20,205 nt of DNA from contig JAMYHL010000163.1 of assembly GCA_025531455.1 (NCBI GenBank), positions 1 to 20,205 of the forward strand, written 5' to 3'. This document shows, piece after piece, positions 9,201 through 16,923 of the stretch. Below the pieces are notes generated by a model. The model was not told the DNA's origin. It worked only from the letters and a program-made list of their open reading frames with translations, and made no database searches. This DNA comes from Apiotrichum sp. Y4204 (Eukaryota > Basidiomycota > Tremellomycetes > Trichosporonales > Trichosporonaceae). A program made the translations under genes and the position numbers. How positions within the stretch are numbered: position 1 is the stretch's first letter; the number at the start of each line of letters is the position of its first letter.

Positions 9201-9645
9201 ACGATGGTGCGGAAATGGCTGACCTCAGTTTCTCGGTGATACTGTCGAAGCCCTGTTTGGTGCGATGCTGGAGGACAGCGGCTTCAACGTCGCCGCAGTG
9301 GCCGATATCTACTACACCCATCTGTGGCCCTTTGTCGACCGTTACGGTGTGCCCCCTCGAGCACACAGTCTTCATCCCAAATCAGCTCTGATAGTTCTGC
9401 TTTCCAAGGTAGGCTGTTGTCGCTGGGCATTGCAGAAACGTTTTCCCTCCAAGGCCGATGGCTCCGCTCCACAAGCAGCGTGCACAGTTGTCGTCCATGA
9501 CAAGAGCATCGGAAGAGCGGATGCGCCAACCCAGTCGCTTGCTGTGCGCAACGCCTGCGCCGAGGCTCTTGCCTACTGCAAAGATACCGACATCCTAAGC
9601 ACTTTATGTGATTGCCGGTACGCTCTAATTGCCGCCCCACGCTGA
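6250..9645 (+). CDS. DCR: Dicer-like ribonuclease III without helicase (spliced, about 1070 aa)
   Basis: Cuts double-stranded RNA into small interfering RNAs for RNA silencing. Proposed exons are 6250-8776, 8812-8894, 8928-9113 and 9229-9645, totalling 3213 nt in frame. A disordered, Pro/Ser-rich N-terminus (1-85) leads to a Dicer dimerization domain (about 90-180, with LPHNCPIQTIT and GEIDDNLQP). A linker follows, then a platform-like segment (about 365-415, LSEEQLAQARGYTRCLF) and a divergent region where PAZ would be. RNase IIIa has ERLEMLGD (E606, E609, D613) and ADVGEA (D746, E749). RNase IIIb has EAYEFLGD (E830, E833, D837) and LGDTVEA (D936, E939). A C-terminal dsRBD spans about 979-1050. 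Both metal-binding sets look complete. The protein starts right before the dimerization domain, so the usual N-terminal DExD/H helicase is absent, and none is seen upstream. RNase IIIa carries an Asn/Thr-rich insert of about 55 residues (630-685). The ATG has G at -3. Confidence 0.93.
8777..8811 (+). other. Dicer intron 1 (35 nt)
   Basis: Donor GTAAGG, acceptor TTACAG. Without splicing, the frame stops at 8812-8814, inside the RNase IIIb fold. Splicing changes DYRK to DYLTVLRLW and continues into PAPLTHMKHSRVSN, which fits the second helix region of RNase IIIb. Confidence 0.85.
8895..8927 (+). other. Dicer intron 2 (33 nt)
   Basis: Donor GTAGGG, acceptor GGCAG. Reading through gives a stop (VGLPGFAS then TGA). 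Splicing in phase 0 joins HSRVSN to SAFAAFLVYSGLITYL, matching the conserved RNase III stretch after the signature helix. Confidence 0.8.
9114..9228 (+). other. Dicer intron 3 (115 nt, or two introns around a microexon)
   Basis: Donor GTAAGA after PEHK, acceptor CTGACCTCAG before FLGDTVEAL. A single 115-nt intron gives the family-like junction PEHK-FLGD. An alternative keeps frame too: introns 9114-9166 and 9188-9228 around a 21-nt microexon (9167-9187) encoding IQWTQQL. Confidence 0.75.
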
Positions 9646-12448
9646 CGGCCAGTGAGCTGAAGAAGATTGGCGTGTAGCTGAAGACATACGTGCGAGCTTC
9701 TCAGTCGCCCTCGCACAGCTATCTATGCGGTCTGTGACCACAGAGAAAGGATATGTGGAGTTCAGTTTTGCATCAAGTGAGCCGATGCAGCTGAAGAGAA
9801 CCGATACAACGCCTGAGACAACAATGTATAAAGTCCTACCAGCTCGTGACGGATGGGCAGTTGCCGTTTCTGCAGACTCTCAGAATACCGCTCAAAGACT
9901 GGGTGCCAACTCAGGACTCGGGACGCATGGTATCCAGCAGAGTTCGATGACTATCTCAGTACTCCTGCGTCAGTGCTTAGACAGGAGTGTCCACTACCGT
10001 GGCTCATCGAGCTTCGCAATGTTTTCCACACCTCCTCAACGCTACAGTTATGTTGGCGACAGTCGGCTTAAACCTGAACATCAATCACCATACAAAGTGA
10101 CGTTGCTTGCAGTACTGCACCGCACGGTCCGGAAGTGACCTGACCCGGTCCTGTTCCGTCAGTCAACACCATATACTCGTCGGACCTGTGACCGAGCTCT
10201 CGGCCCCGAGGTGTTCTCGTCACGGCGAAGCGTTCCGATTCTCACGTGAATCTGACACAGATTACGCACCCATGTGCACAAGATGCCGTATGTGAGATGA
10301 CGGCCACAGCCCGTTGCCCAGAGCTGTGAAGACGATACGATCCAAACATCTTTGATGCAGATGTGGATGGTTGACGCTTCTGAGGGGTCAGACCCCGTTT
10401 GGCCGCCGACCACATGGGCACGAGCCTAGGGCCAAAGCATACCAGTGTCGGATTGATGCTGATGCAGACAAGTTTACAAGCACCGCTTGTCGGCACTGCG
10501 GGGTGCGTTCAGCCGCCCTCAGACCACAAGTCAAGACCGCACGGAAGTACTCACATACTTGGGCTGTGGACTTACCCACAGAAGTATGCAATGAGTGTGA
10601 TCTTTCTCACCGATGTTCATCCGCATTAACTCAGACCGAGGACGAGTCTAAGGACGACCACTTGAAGTTCCGGCTATCATGGGCCAATCACCCCCAGCGG
10701 CCGTCTCGACGAAGTTATCGAGATCAACTTCCTCGGAGGCCATTCTTTGACAGGAACGTAGACGGTTCGTGTGCCTACTATTCCCAAATGACAATGGTGC
10801 CACCTCAACAACGACGGTCATCCGATGGATCACGACAAGGGAGGTTTGAGTGTTTTGGACATCGATACATGGCGAGCAAGCTGTTGAGCCACCCCAGCCT
10901 CATGTCGCGTTGCGCCAGTGAGGAACAGAAGTCAACGTGAACATCGTCTGTCGGCTAGTGGACAGAGGGCCGAATGGCGTGGATCGTGGAGGTCTCGTGT
11001 CTGTCCGATAAAGAGTAAGGAAGCGCGCGTAGCGAATAACTGGCAGACAGCCGTGTCTTGGCATCTCTCCAGGGTGACATGCACGAACCGTCACTGACCC
11101 ACTGTGCGGTGGAGGAGCATCTCGCCGAAAGATCACCGGAAAGTGCCAACATGCGGACCAGGCCTCCTCCCTTCGCGAGCTCTGACGAATAGGGGAGGCA
11201 GGTTCCTGCTGGGGTGCCCATAATGACAAGATGGGTTCCTTCACTGCTTCGACGGCGGTGACTCACAGGGACAGGCGGTGACGAACGTACAAAGGCAATG
11301 GCAATCAAATCCGCAGATGGTATGCACAGTCACATCACGCAGCTTGGATACGCGGAGGTTGCAACGGAGGAAGGACTGTTCTTACATAGGAGGTCGGCCC
11401 AGAGCACGGAGAATCAAAAGGGAAAGAGGACAGAGACAGGCCTCGCTGCCGAACTGGACAGTAGACACATCCTGGGGTGGGTGTGAGGATTGCGGCGGAT
11501 GAGAAGGAATGGGGACGCGTCCGATCAAAGCGAAATGTTATGCGCCAACAACGAGACAGTGGTCAGACAATTAGAGAGCTGGTCAGTACCGTGTGCAGCA
11601 TGCACGCACACAGTAGAGTTGGTGAGTGAATGTTTGGTGTACAATGATGAAATGCTGGAATGAATGAGAAAAGATGTGGACAACTGTACTCAAGTACCAT
11701 GTGATGTCTTGTCGTGTCGTGTCGTGCACCGCCTTGTCTGTCTGCGGCTGGTTAGCCGATTAGCCGAGCATTCCTCTCCGTTGGTCGCTTGGATTTGCCA
11801 TGGTGGCTGCTGTGTTTCAGCGCTTCAGCGTGCGTGTACTCCCGTGTGGCCTACGCGTGTGCTACGCATGTGTCTCGCGTTATCAACTGCTGCGCCACAC
11901 TGTGCATGCTGCGCAGCTGCGCGCTGTGCTGCTGGGCTCTGCGTATGCTGTGCTGGCTTGCAACTCAGCATTCGTCTGCAAGTGTCACATGTCCTGTCCG
12001 GTTGTCTTGGCATCACAACAGTTCGGCCTCTTTGCCCATGTGAACCATGCACTCCGGTGCCTCATTCCTTCGTGGGCCCCAATGGTCGCGCGCTTGTTGC
12101 CACTATGCGTGTGTGTGCCGGCGTCATTGTTGTTGTTGTCCTTCTTTGTTCTCGTGTGTCATCACCATGTCTCGCGTCGTATGCTTACGTTCTACACACT
12201 CTCACGACCCCCAAGTCCGTTCACGACCGAGACGCCCATTCATCGTTCCCGTCGGAAGCACCAGATCGGTGGCAACGAAGACAAGGGCCATTCCGCACTT
12301 ATAAACAGCTGACTTGCGCACTGTCCTCGATCCTTTGCAGGCCACCGTTGTCCCCATTACTGCACCGACACACACACCACCTCATTGACTTTTGTCACTT
12401 GTTCTGCTGTCATCTATCTGCCATCCTCCTCTCACCCTACAGCATACC
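9646..12448. other. Second gene-poor region, 2.8 kb
   Basis: Lies between Dicer and the surface-protein gene. Frames starting with ATG at 9725-10138 (137 aa), 9853-10071 and 11298-11486 (62 aa) match no family I recognise, and the longer frames at 10371-10940 and 10955-11308 begin only at TTG. A perfect 13-bp hairpin GGGGTC-A-GACCCC sits at 10384-10396. From about 11700 the sequence becomes T/G/C-rich and simple, with a TGTCG run near 11709-11725 and a TTG run near 12127-12139. That part is probably the promoter side of the next gene. Confidence 0.5.
12300..12305 (+). promoter_or_regulatory. TATA box candidate (TATAAA) of the surface-protein gene
   Basis: TATAAA within CTTATAAACAG, 149 bp upstream of the start ATG. 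It is followed by a C/T-rich leader ending AGCATACCATG, with A at -3. Position and sequence fit a fungal TATA element; use is inferred. Confidence 0.45.
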
Positions 12449-13612
12449 ATGCGCACCTTCCTAATAGCCCTTCTCCCAGCTGCTCTCGCCTTTATGGACG
12501 GTCCGCCGCCGGGCACCCCGTACAACCTATCACTACCGTTCCTTGCACCGCAGGTGAACTACGCACCTACTGGGGCCTGGCGATCATCTGGCCTCGCGGC
12601 TGGTACTAATGGCTCGTTTGCGAATTCGACCGTTTCTGTGGTTGTGCCTTGTTCAGAGGTCGAGCTCCGCTTCCATCGTGCTGACGATGTCAAAGTGTTG
12701 ATTGGGGGGCAGGACCCTGCCGTCATTGGGCAAAACCCGCTCGGTGGGCCCATTGTTTCGATGAACGCCACTGGCGGCACGGTGCGGATCTCAAAGCTCG
12801 ACTACGGCATGCACAACTTCACCCTCGTCTTTTCCGGTGCTGGGAGTTTTGACGGCGCTACAGCTTATGGGGGTACCCAGTGGGTTGTTGCTGCTGCGAA
12901 CATTGCTGATCCCAGGGGCGAGTTCATGAGGCCTCTCCCGATTCAGAATGTGACTGAGCGTATAAAGACCGAAGGAAACTGGAGTGAGTAGGATGATGCC
13001 ACGTCTGGAAGTGTGCCGCGTAGGGGTCACGCCATGTGAAGTACCGTGCTCATCCTCTAACTGCAGCTACCAACCACCGCCTATCAACCTCAACAGCGAA
13101 TAGCAGTTTCACTCTTGACATCCCAAGCAACTCCACTGCTTTCAGCATTGTGCTCACTGCCCCTCCTGTTCCATTCCCGGCATTCACGGTTGAACTGCAA
13201 CCCCCACCCCCCATTGGACCTGCTGTGGATGCCGTGCGACCCTCTCTGGTGTCCGCGGACATTGTAGCGGCCATCGCTATGCTCGACGTGCCAGTCTATG
13301 CTCGTGCCGGCCTTGACCCGACTCAGAAGTACACCGCGCGTGTCACATACAATGGCGAGGGGGGCAACGATGTGTTTAGCATTGACGGTGTTGCGTGGTA
13401 CAAAGCGTAGGTACGCAAGCAGTGTGTGACTCTGACAGCAGCATCAACACCTCCGATCTGCCCAGCGACACTACAGCACCCTCTCCACAGGGACAGGGCA
13501 CGACATCCAGTGCAACCACTGTTGGTCTACCGGTAAGCATGTCTCTCGACCCAGCCACCAACCCCAGCGCGCCCTCGCACTCACACCTCTCGCGCTTCTC
13601 GCGCTCCTCTAG
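12449..13612 (+). CDS. Secreted, probably GPI-anchored surface protein of unknown function (about 337 aa)
   Basis: Proposed exons are 12449-12983, 13067-13406, 13439-13532 and 13568-13612, totalling 1014 nt in frame. The product starts MRTFLIALLPAALA, a clear signal peptide with likely cleavage after ALA. Two beta-rich segments follow, at about 20-175 and 185-290, with several N-glycosylation sequons (NGS, NST, NAT, NFT, NVT, NSS, NST). A Ser/Thr/Pro-rich stalk (SINTSDLPSDTTAPSPQ) leads to the C-terminal tail RALALTPLALLALL, which fits a GPI-attachment signal. The build resembles basidiomycete surface proteins with tandem beta-sandwich modules, but I cannot name a family and see no catalytic motif. 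The true start is the ATG at 12449; an upstream in-frame opening at 12392 begins with TTG. If the 32-nt intron is not used, the protein ends at 13410 with 292 residues and no anchor tail. Confidence 0.75.
12984..13066 (+). other. Surface-protein intron 1 (83 nt)
   Basis: Donor GTGAGT, branch and acceptor CTCTAACTGCAG. Phase 1; joins ...GNW to TTNHRLSTSTANSSF. The unspliced frame stops at once (TGG AGT GAG TAG). Confidence 0.88.
13407..13438 (+). other. Surface-protein intron 2 (32 nt, tentative)
   Basis: Donor GTAGGT, acceptor CTGACAG. Phase 2. Removing it avoids the TAG at 13408-13410 and opens a Ser/Thr-rich stalk. It is the shortest intron proposed here and needs transcript support. Confidence 0.6.
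13533..13567 (+). other. Surface-protein intron 3 (35 nt, tentative)
   Basis: Donor GTAAGC, acceptor ACCCCAG. Phase 0. Splicing exposes the hydrophobic tail RALALTPLALLALL and a TAG at 13610-13612. The unspliced frame instead gives an Arg/Ser-rich tail ending in TEQRP with no anchor signal. Confidence 0.65.
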
Positions 13613-13920
13613 CAGCCGGAGAACTGAACAGCGCCCTTGATCGCAATCTATTGGATGCAACAATGCATGCGTTAGCCATGCTTGGTACATGTGATCTGCT
13701 CAGGTTCAGTCGGGTTTGACCAAGACTGACTGAAAGCCCCGTCACCGATGCAAGATGGCAAGGAGGCGTGGCAAGCATCCCTGGTCATTAACCAGATATG
13801 ATCTAACTGACGGCCAATGTGACCAGACAAGAGTGGAAGGCGGAACAGTATCTTGCTACCCTCGTGTGGAGACTTCAGACAGGTCGATGTTTCTTATATG
13901 CTACAAGCACCACACCCTAT
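13613..13920. other. Convergent intergenic region (308 bp)
   Basis: The surface-protein gene (plus) and the acyl-CoA oxidase (minus) end toward each other here, so the stretch should hold both 3' UTRs and polyadenylation sites. No perfect AATAAA was noticed, and no other feature is visible. Confidence 0.6.
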
Positions 13921-15929
13921 CTACAGCTTAGCCGGGCCATGCCGGCGACGGATGAGGGTGGCCGAGTCCGGGCGAGGGTCGAGAGTAAGACCGTTGACGG
14001 GGTTGGCGGCCGCGCGACGGAAGATGCTCTCATAAACATTTCCATCGGTACGTCCAAGGGAACTGTTGAGCACCAGGTCGGAGAAGGCCCAGCCATCAAC
14101 GAGATTCACGGCATGTGGTCGGATAGACGACAGGAGGTTGGCTGTGGCCTGCTGGCGGGCCATACCGGAGCCAAGATTGCTCGGAAGCGCACTGGCGTCG
14201 GCGAACTCGGCAGCATAGGTGTCCAGCACGTTGAGGGCGTACAGTCGGAAAAGGTCGCTAAGGGCGGCCGCAGTGGGCACACCGACTTCATCTGCCAGAG
14301 TTGAGAGGGCCCTTTGGAAAGCGCGCACTATAACAAATTGAGCGTAGGCCGTACAGAGTCGCCAGAAAGGGACGAGCAAAGAGTTGGACGTCGCGCCTGT
14401 CGCACGAAGCTTGCTGATTTCAGCGGTCTGGTAGGCTACACGGCGGTCAAACGCTGCCACTATGTCCACGTCGCGGGAAAAGTCGAATGAGGGCACATCC
14501 CTCTGGGCCTCCTTCATAGGAGACTTTAGCAATGCACGAGCGACTTGCTTTGTGAGCATGTAGTTGTCGCCTTCGTACGTTACACTCGGCAGCATCTCGC
14601 CATATAGGTGGCCGATTCCAGAATAATGGCTGTAACCGTGTCCACCGCAGGCACGGCGAGCCGCCTCAATGCCTTCCACCGAAATGGTTGTCCCATGCGA
14701 CTTGAGGGCGCAGGAAGCGACGTGGATGTCCGCGAGTAACAGTTCGGCTGCGTTTTGGTCTTTGGCAAGCAGGCTGTCGTAGCGAGCATACAGTTCACGA
14801 AGCTCGCGTGTGGCGAAGAAGAGAGCGTACGAGGTCGCGATGAGGGGCAAGAGTCGGTGTTGAACGAGTGAATAGTTGAGCACTGCAGTTTCCTCTTTAG
14901 ACTTTGCGTCATCATCCGCAAACTGTCGTCGAATGGCTGTGTATCGCACTGCAATTGCAATGGCACGCGCAAGGGTGGTGGCAGCATCCGAAGCGATACC
15001 GACGCGGAGATAGGTCATACCGCCGTATACAAGGGCAGGAGAGCCACGGCGAATGTACTCGCTGGTCTCTGGGTCGACGACCTGGAACCGCGCAAGCATG
15101 TTGATATGCGGGATTTTGACCTTGTTGAAGAGAACAAAGCCATTGTCCATGGAGCTACGGTTAGCAACGGCATCCGGATAGTAACATACTTGTAGCCAAA
15201 CTTTGGTCCAATGTCTCCAACAAAGACGCCCGGCAGAGGCTCGTGGGTCTCGAGATCGCGGATGGGCACCACAAAGGTGTGCGGTCCGTAATTTTTCCCC
15301 TTGATCACGAGCTGTGCCATTACGAGTGCGTGATTGGCCGTGCGACCGAGGGTTCCGATCCACCACTTGGAGGAGGTGATTGCAGGCGAGTGGATGATGA
15401 ACGTCTTATCCGATGGGTCCCACGTCGCGGTCGTCTCAAGGCCACGGACATTCGAGCCGTGTGAGAGCTCAGTTTGAGCATAGCAGCCGATGATGCGGTC
15501 CTGCTGGGCGGGGACAAGGAACGCGGCTTTCTGCTCGGGAGTTGTCTGGTCGGTCAAGCATTTGATAAACGCCTTGTCATGGAGACCATAGACGTTCATC
15601 TCTCCAGACGCAGTGACGGCGTGCGAGTATTCCGCATCTGTCCAGCTGTGCTCCTTGCGCAGGCGCTTGAGAGCCTTGCCGCGGCCAAGCGAACGCTCGA
15701 TCTTCCCCACTCGGCCGATCGACGGCAGCTCTTCAACCTCGGCGGGAACCCCTGCCGCTTCGACGACAGCTTCGACTCGAGCACGAAGGGCGAGCACGTC
15801 GTCACCGTGCAGCATGCGGGCCAATGCCGCGGGATCCACGGCACTCCCTGCACGCTCCGCGGCGAGGAGATCAGGACCATCGGTTCGCACCGGCAGCAGA
15901 TGGCGGACCCAGTTGGGTGCGTCGTCCAT
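13921..15929 (-). CDS. POX1: Peroxisomal acyl-CoA oxidase (657 aa, PTS1 AKL)
   Basis: Catalyses the first step of peroxisomal beta-oxidation: acyl-CoA to trans-2-enoyl-CoA with FAD, passing electrons to oxygen and making H2O2. Exons are 15929-15190 and 15154-13921 (minus), 1974 nt in frame. The N-terminal helical domain (about 1-145) is followed by the family motif CYAQTELSHGSNVRGLETTAT (149-169), the KWWIGTLG segment (188-195) and GKNYGPHTF. CGGHGYS (416-422) and TYEGDN carry the catalytic Glu, about E441. Two C-terminal oxidase domains follow. The last three residues AKL form a canonical type 1 peroxisomal signal. The start is the ATG at 15929 (MDDAPNW, A at -3); the frame is open to a GTG at 15944, which I do not use. 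The length fits the family (650-700). On the minus strand, ATAAATA at 16044-16050 lies about 115 bp upstream and may be its TATA element. Confidence 0.95.
15155..15189 (-). other. Acyl-CoA oxidase intron (35 nt)
   Basis: On the minus strand the donor is GTATGT, the branch GCTAAC and the acceptor CGTAG. Splicing in phase 2 joins KFGY to NSMDNGFVLFNKV, which matches the conserved MDNG region of acyl-CoA oxidases. Both frames are closed or off-family without it. Confidence 0.92.
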
Positions 15930-16072
15930 GATAGAGTGGGGCACGCAGTGTGGTAGAGACCTGAGAGATGGTATGGGTGAGGATTTGTCGATGAGGGGAG
16001 GAGGGGTAGCGTTGCAAGACTGGTGCTCTAGCCGATGTCTGTGTATTTATCAATCCACGGATGTAGCTGGCG

Positions 16073-16098
16073 CCCGGCATTGACTCCCGGCATTGACT
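16073..16098. repeat. Perfect 13-bp tandem duplication upstream of acyl-CoA oxidase
   Basis: CCCGGCATTGACT occurs twice with no spacer, about 145-170 bp upstream of the oxidase start codon and just beyond its TATA-like element. It could be a doubled regulator site or a recent slippage event. Confidence 0.85.
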
Positions 16099-16422
16099 CC
16101 AACAACGCGACGGGCTGGTCTGGACAGCTGCACGGGTATCGCCGAGACGGCCATTGCCGGGGAGACATTTGCAGACGGGATGTGGGGGTTGGAATCGTTC
16201 CATTGGAATGGCTCTCGGCGTTGGCCGACGGGATTCAACATGCCGAATCCACCAGGGTGCAAGGCCGGGAACGCGGCAGTCGGCATGTCGACACAATCCC
16301 TTCTGGCGTTGCCACCGATCGCGCCGCGTGGACTCTATCAGGCATGCAGACAATACCTACTTGCTACATGGACGCAAGCAATGCAGATGTTAGAGTACAT
16401 GCAGAACAGCAAGATGTGGCAA

Positions 16423-16441
16423 ATGCAATGCAATGCAATGC
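16423..16441. repeat. ATGCA pentanucleotide microsatellite
   Basis: Almost four consecutive ATGCA units (TGCAA/ATGCA run) in noncoding sequence. Simple repeat with no other visible role. Confidence 0.8.
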
Positions 16442-16923
16442 TTTTCGAGATGCGTCTTCGGTCATCATCAAAAAGCTCAAAAGCGATCAGCTTTCAACAC
16501 ACGTGGGCCCACCCCCAAGAGGTCTTAGCAGCAATGACACGTCATTTAGTCCTGTTAGGACAGTGATAGTGGGTATGCGGGGAGGACTTGATGCAATGCT
16601 GTCTTGATCGCGGGCTTCACTAAATCACGTAATCACACGCGACTGTCGCGAGCAAGGACGGTTCTCCGTCTCGGTAACTCGTGACTCGCTCAGCCGTTCG
16701 TGAGGCAATCAAAGCCATCCGAAACGAGCCATTGAAGCAGCTTGTAGTTTGTAGTTGTACTCTATCCAACGATCCAGCAGTCATTCAAATAGAGAGAGAC
16801 ATCAAGATAGGACTGCATGTGCAGGTGTGCGGTAGTGGACCCACCTGGGCCACCATCCGGACCACTGTCCAAAAACTAGGCACTATTGTACGGTACACGA
16901 AAGAGACACAGAGAACAGGCATG

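Larger units (their letters stand above)
15930..16923. other. Intergenic region upstream of acyl-CoA oxidase
   Basis: About 1 kb between the oxidase start and the phospholipase B stop. It contains the TATA-like ATAAATA (minus, 16044-16050), a perfect 13-bp tandem duplication CCCGGCATTGACT (16073-16085 and 16086-16098), and a pentanucleotide run of ATGCA units at about 16423-16441. The plus-strand frames here (for example 16093-16566) match no family I know, and no RNA gene was recognised. Confidence 0.55.

Noticed and set aside
9409..9435. Possible 27-nt in-frame intron (GTAGGC to TGCAG) in Dicer
   Set aside because: The translated sequence CCRWALQK fits the start of the dsRBD, so it is better kept as coding.
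10371..10940. 189-codon frame with two Cys-x2-Cys pairs, resembling a zinc finger
   Set aside because: It begins at TTG with no early ATG, the Cys spacing fits no known finger, and the composition is like the noncoding surroundings.
10900..11308. Minus-strand frames of 114-117 codons
   Set aside because: The longer one begins at TTG and matches no family; the two overlap in different frames.
11664..12464. 266-codon plus frame rich in Cys, Ser and His
   Set aside because: Simple-sequence translation of a T/G/C-rich promoter region; it overlaps the start of the surface-protein gene in another frame.
12897..13030. Read-through of surface-protein intron 1
   Set aside because: The frame stops immediately (GAG TAG), and the downstream segment continues the same type of protein after a strong GTGAGT...CTAACTGCAG intron.
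15930..15944. Extended acyl-CoA oxidase start at 15944
   Set aside because: That codon is GTG; the ATG at 15929 has a good context and gives a normal N-terminus.
6188..16682. Shared 12-mer CTCGGTAACTCG in the Dicer leader and near 16670
   Set aside because: Several shared 12-mers are expected by chance in 20 kb, and the flanks do not match.
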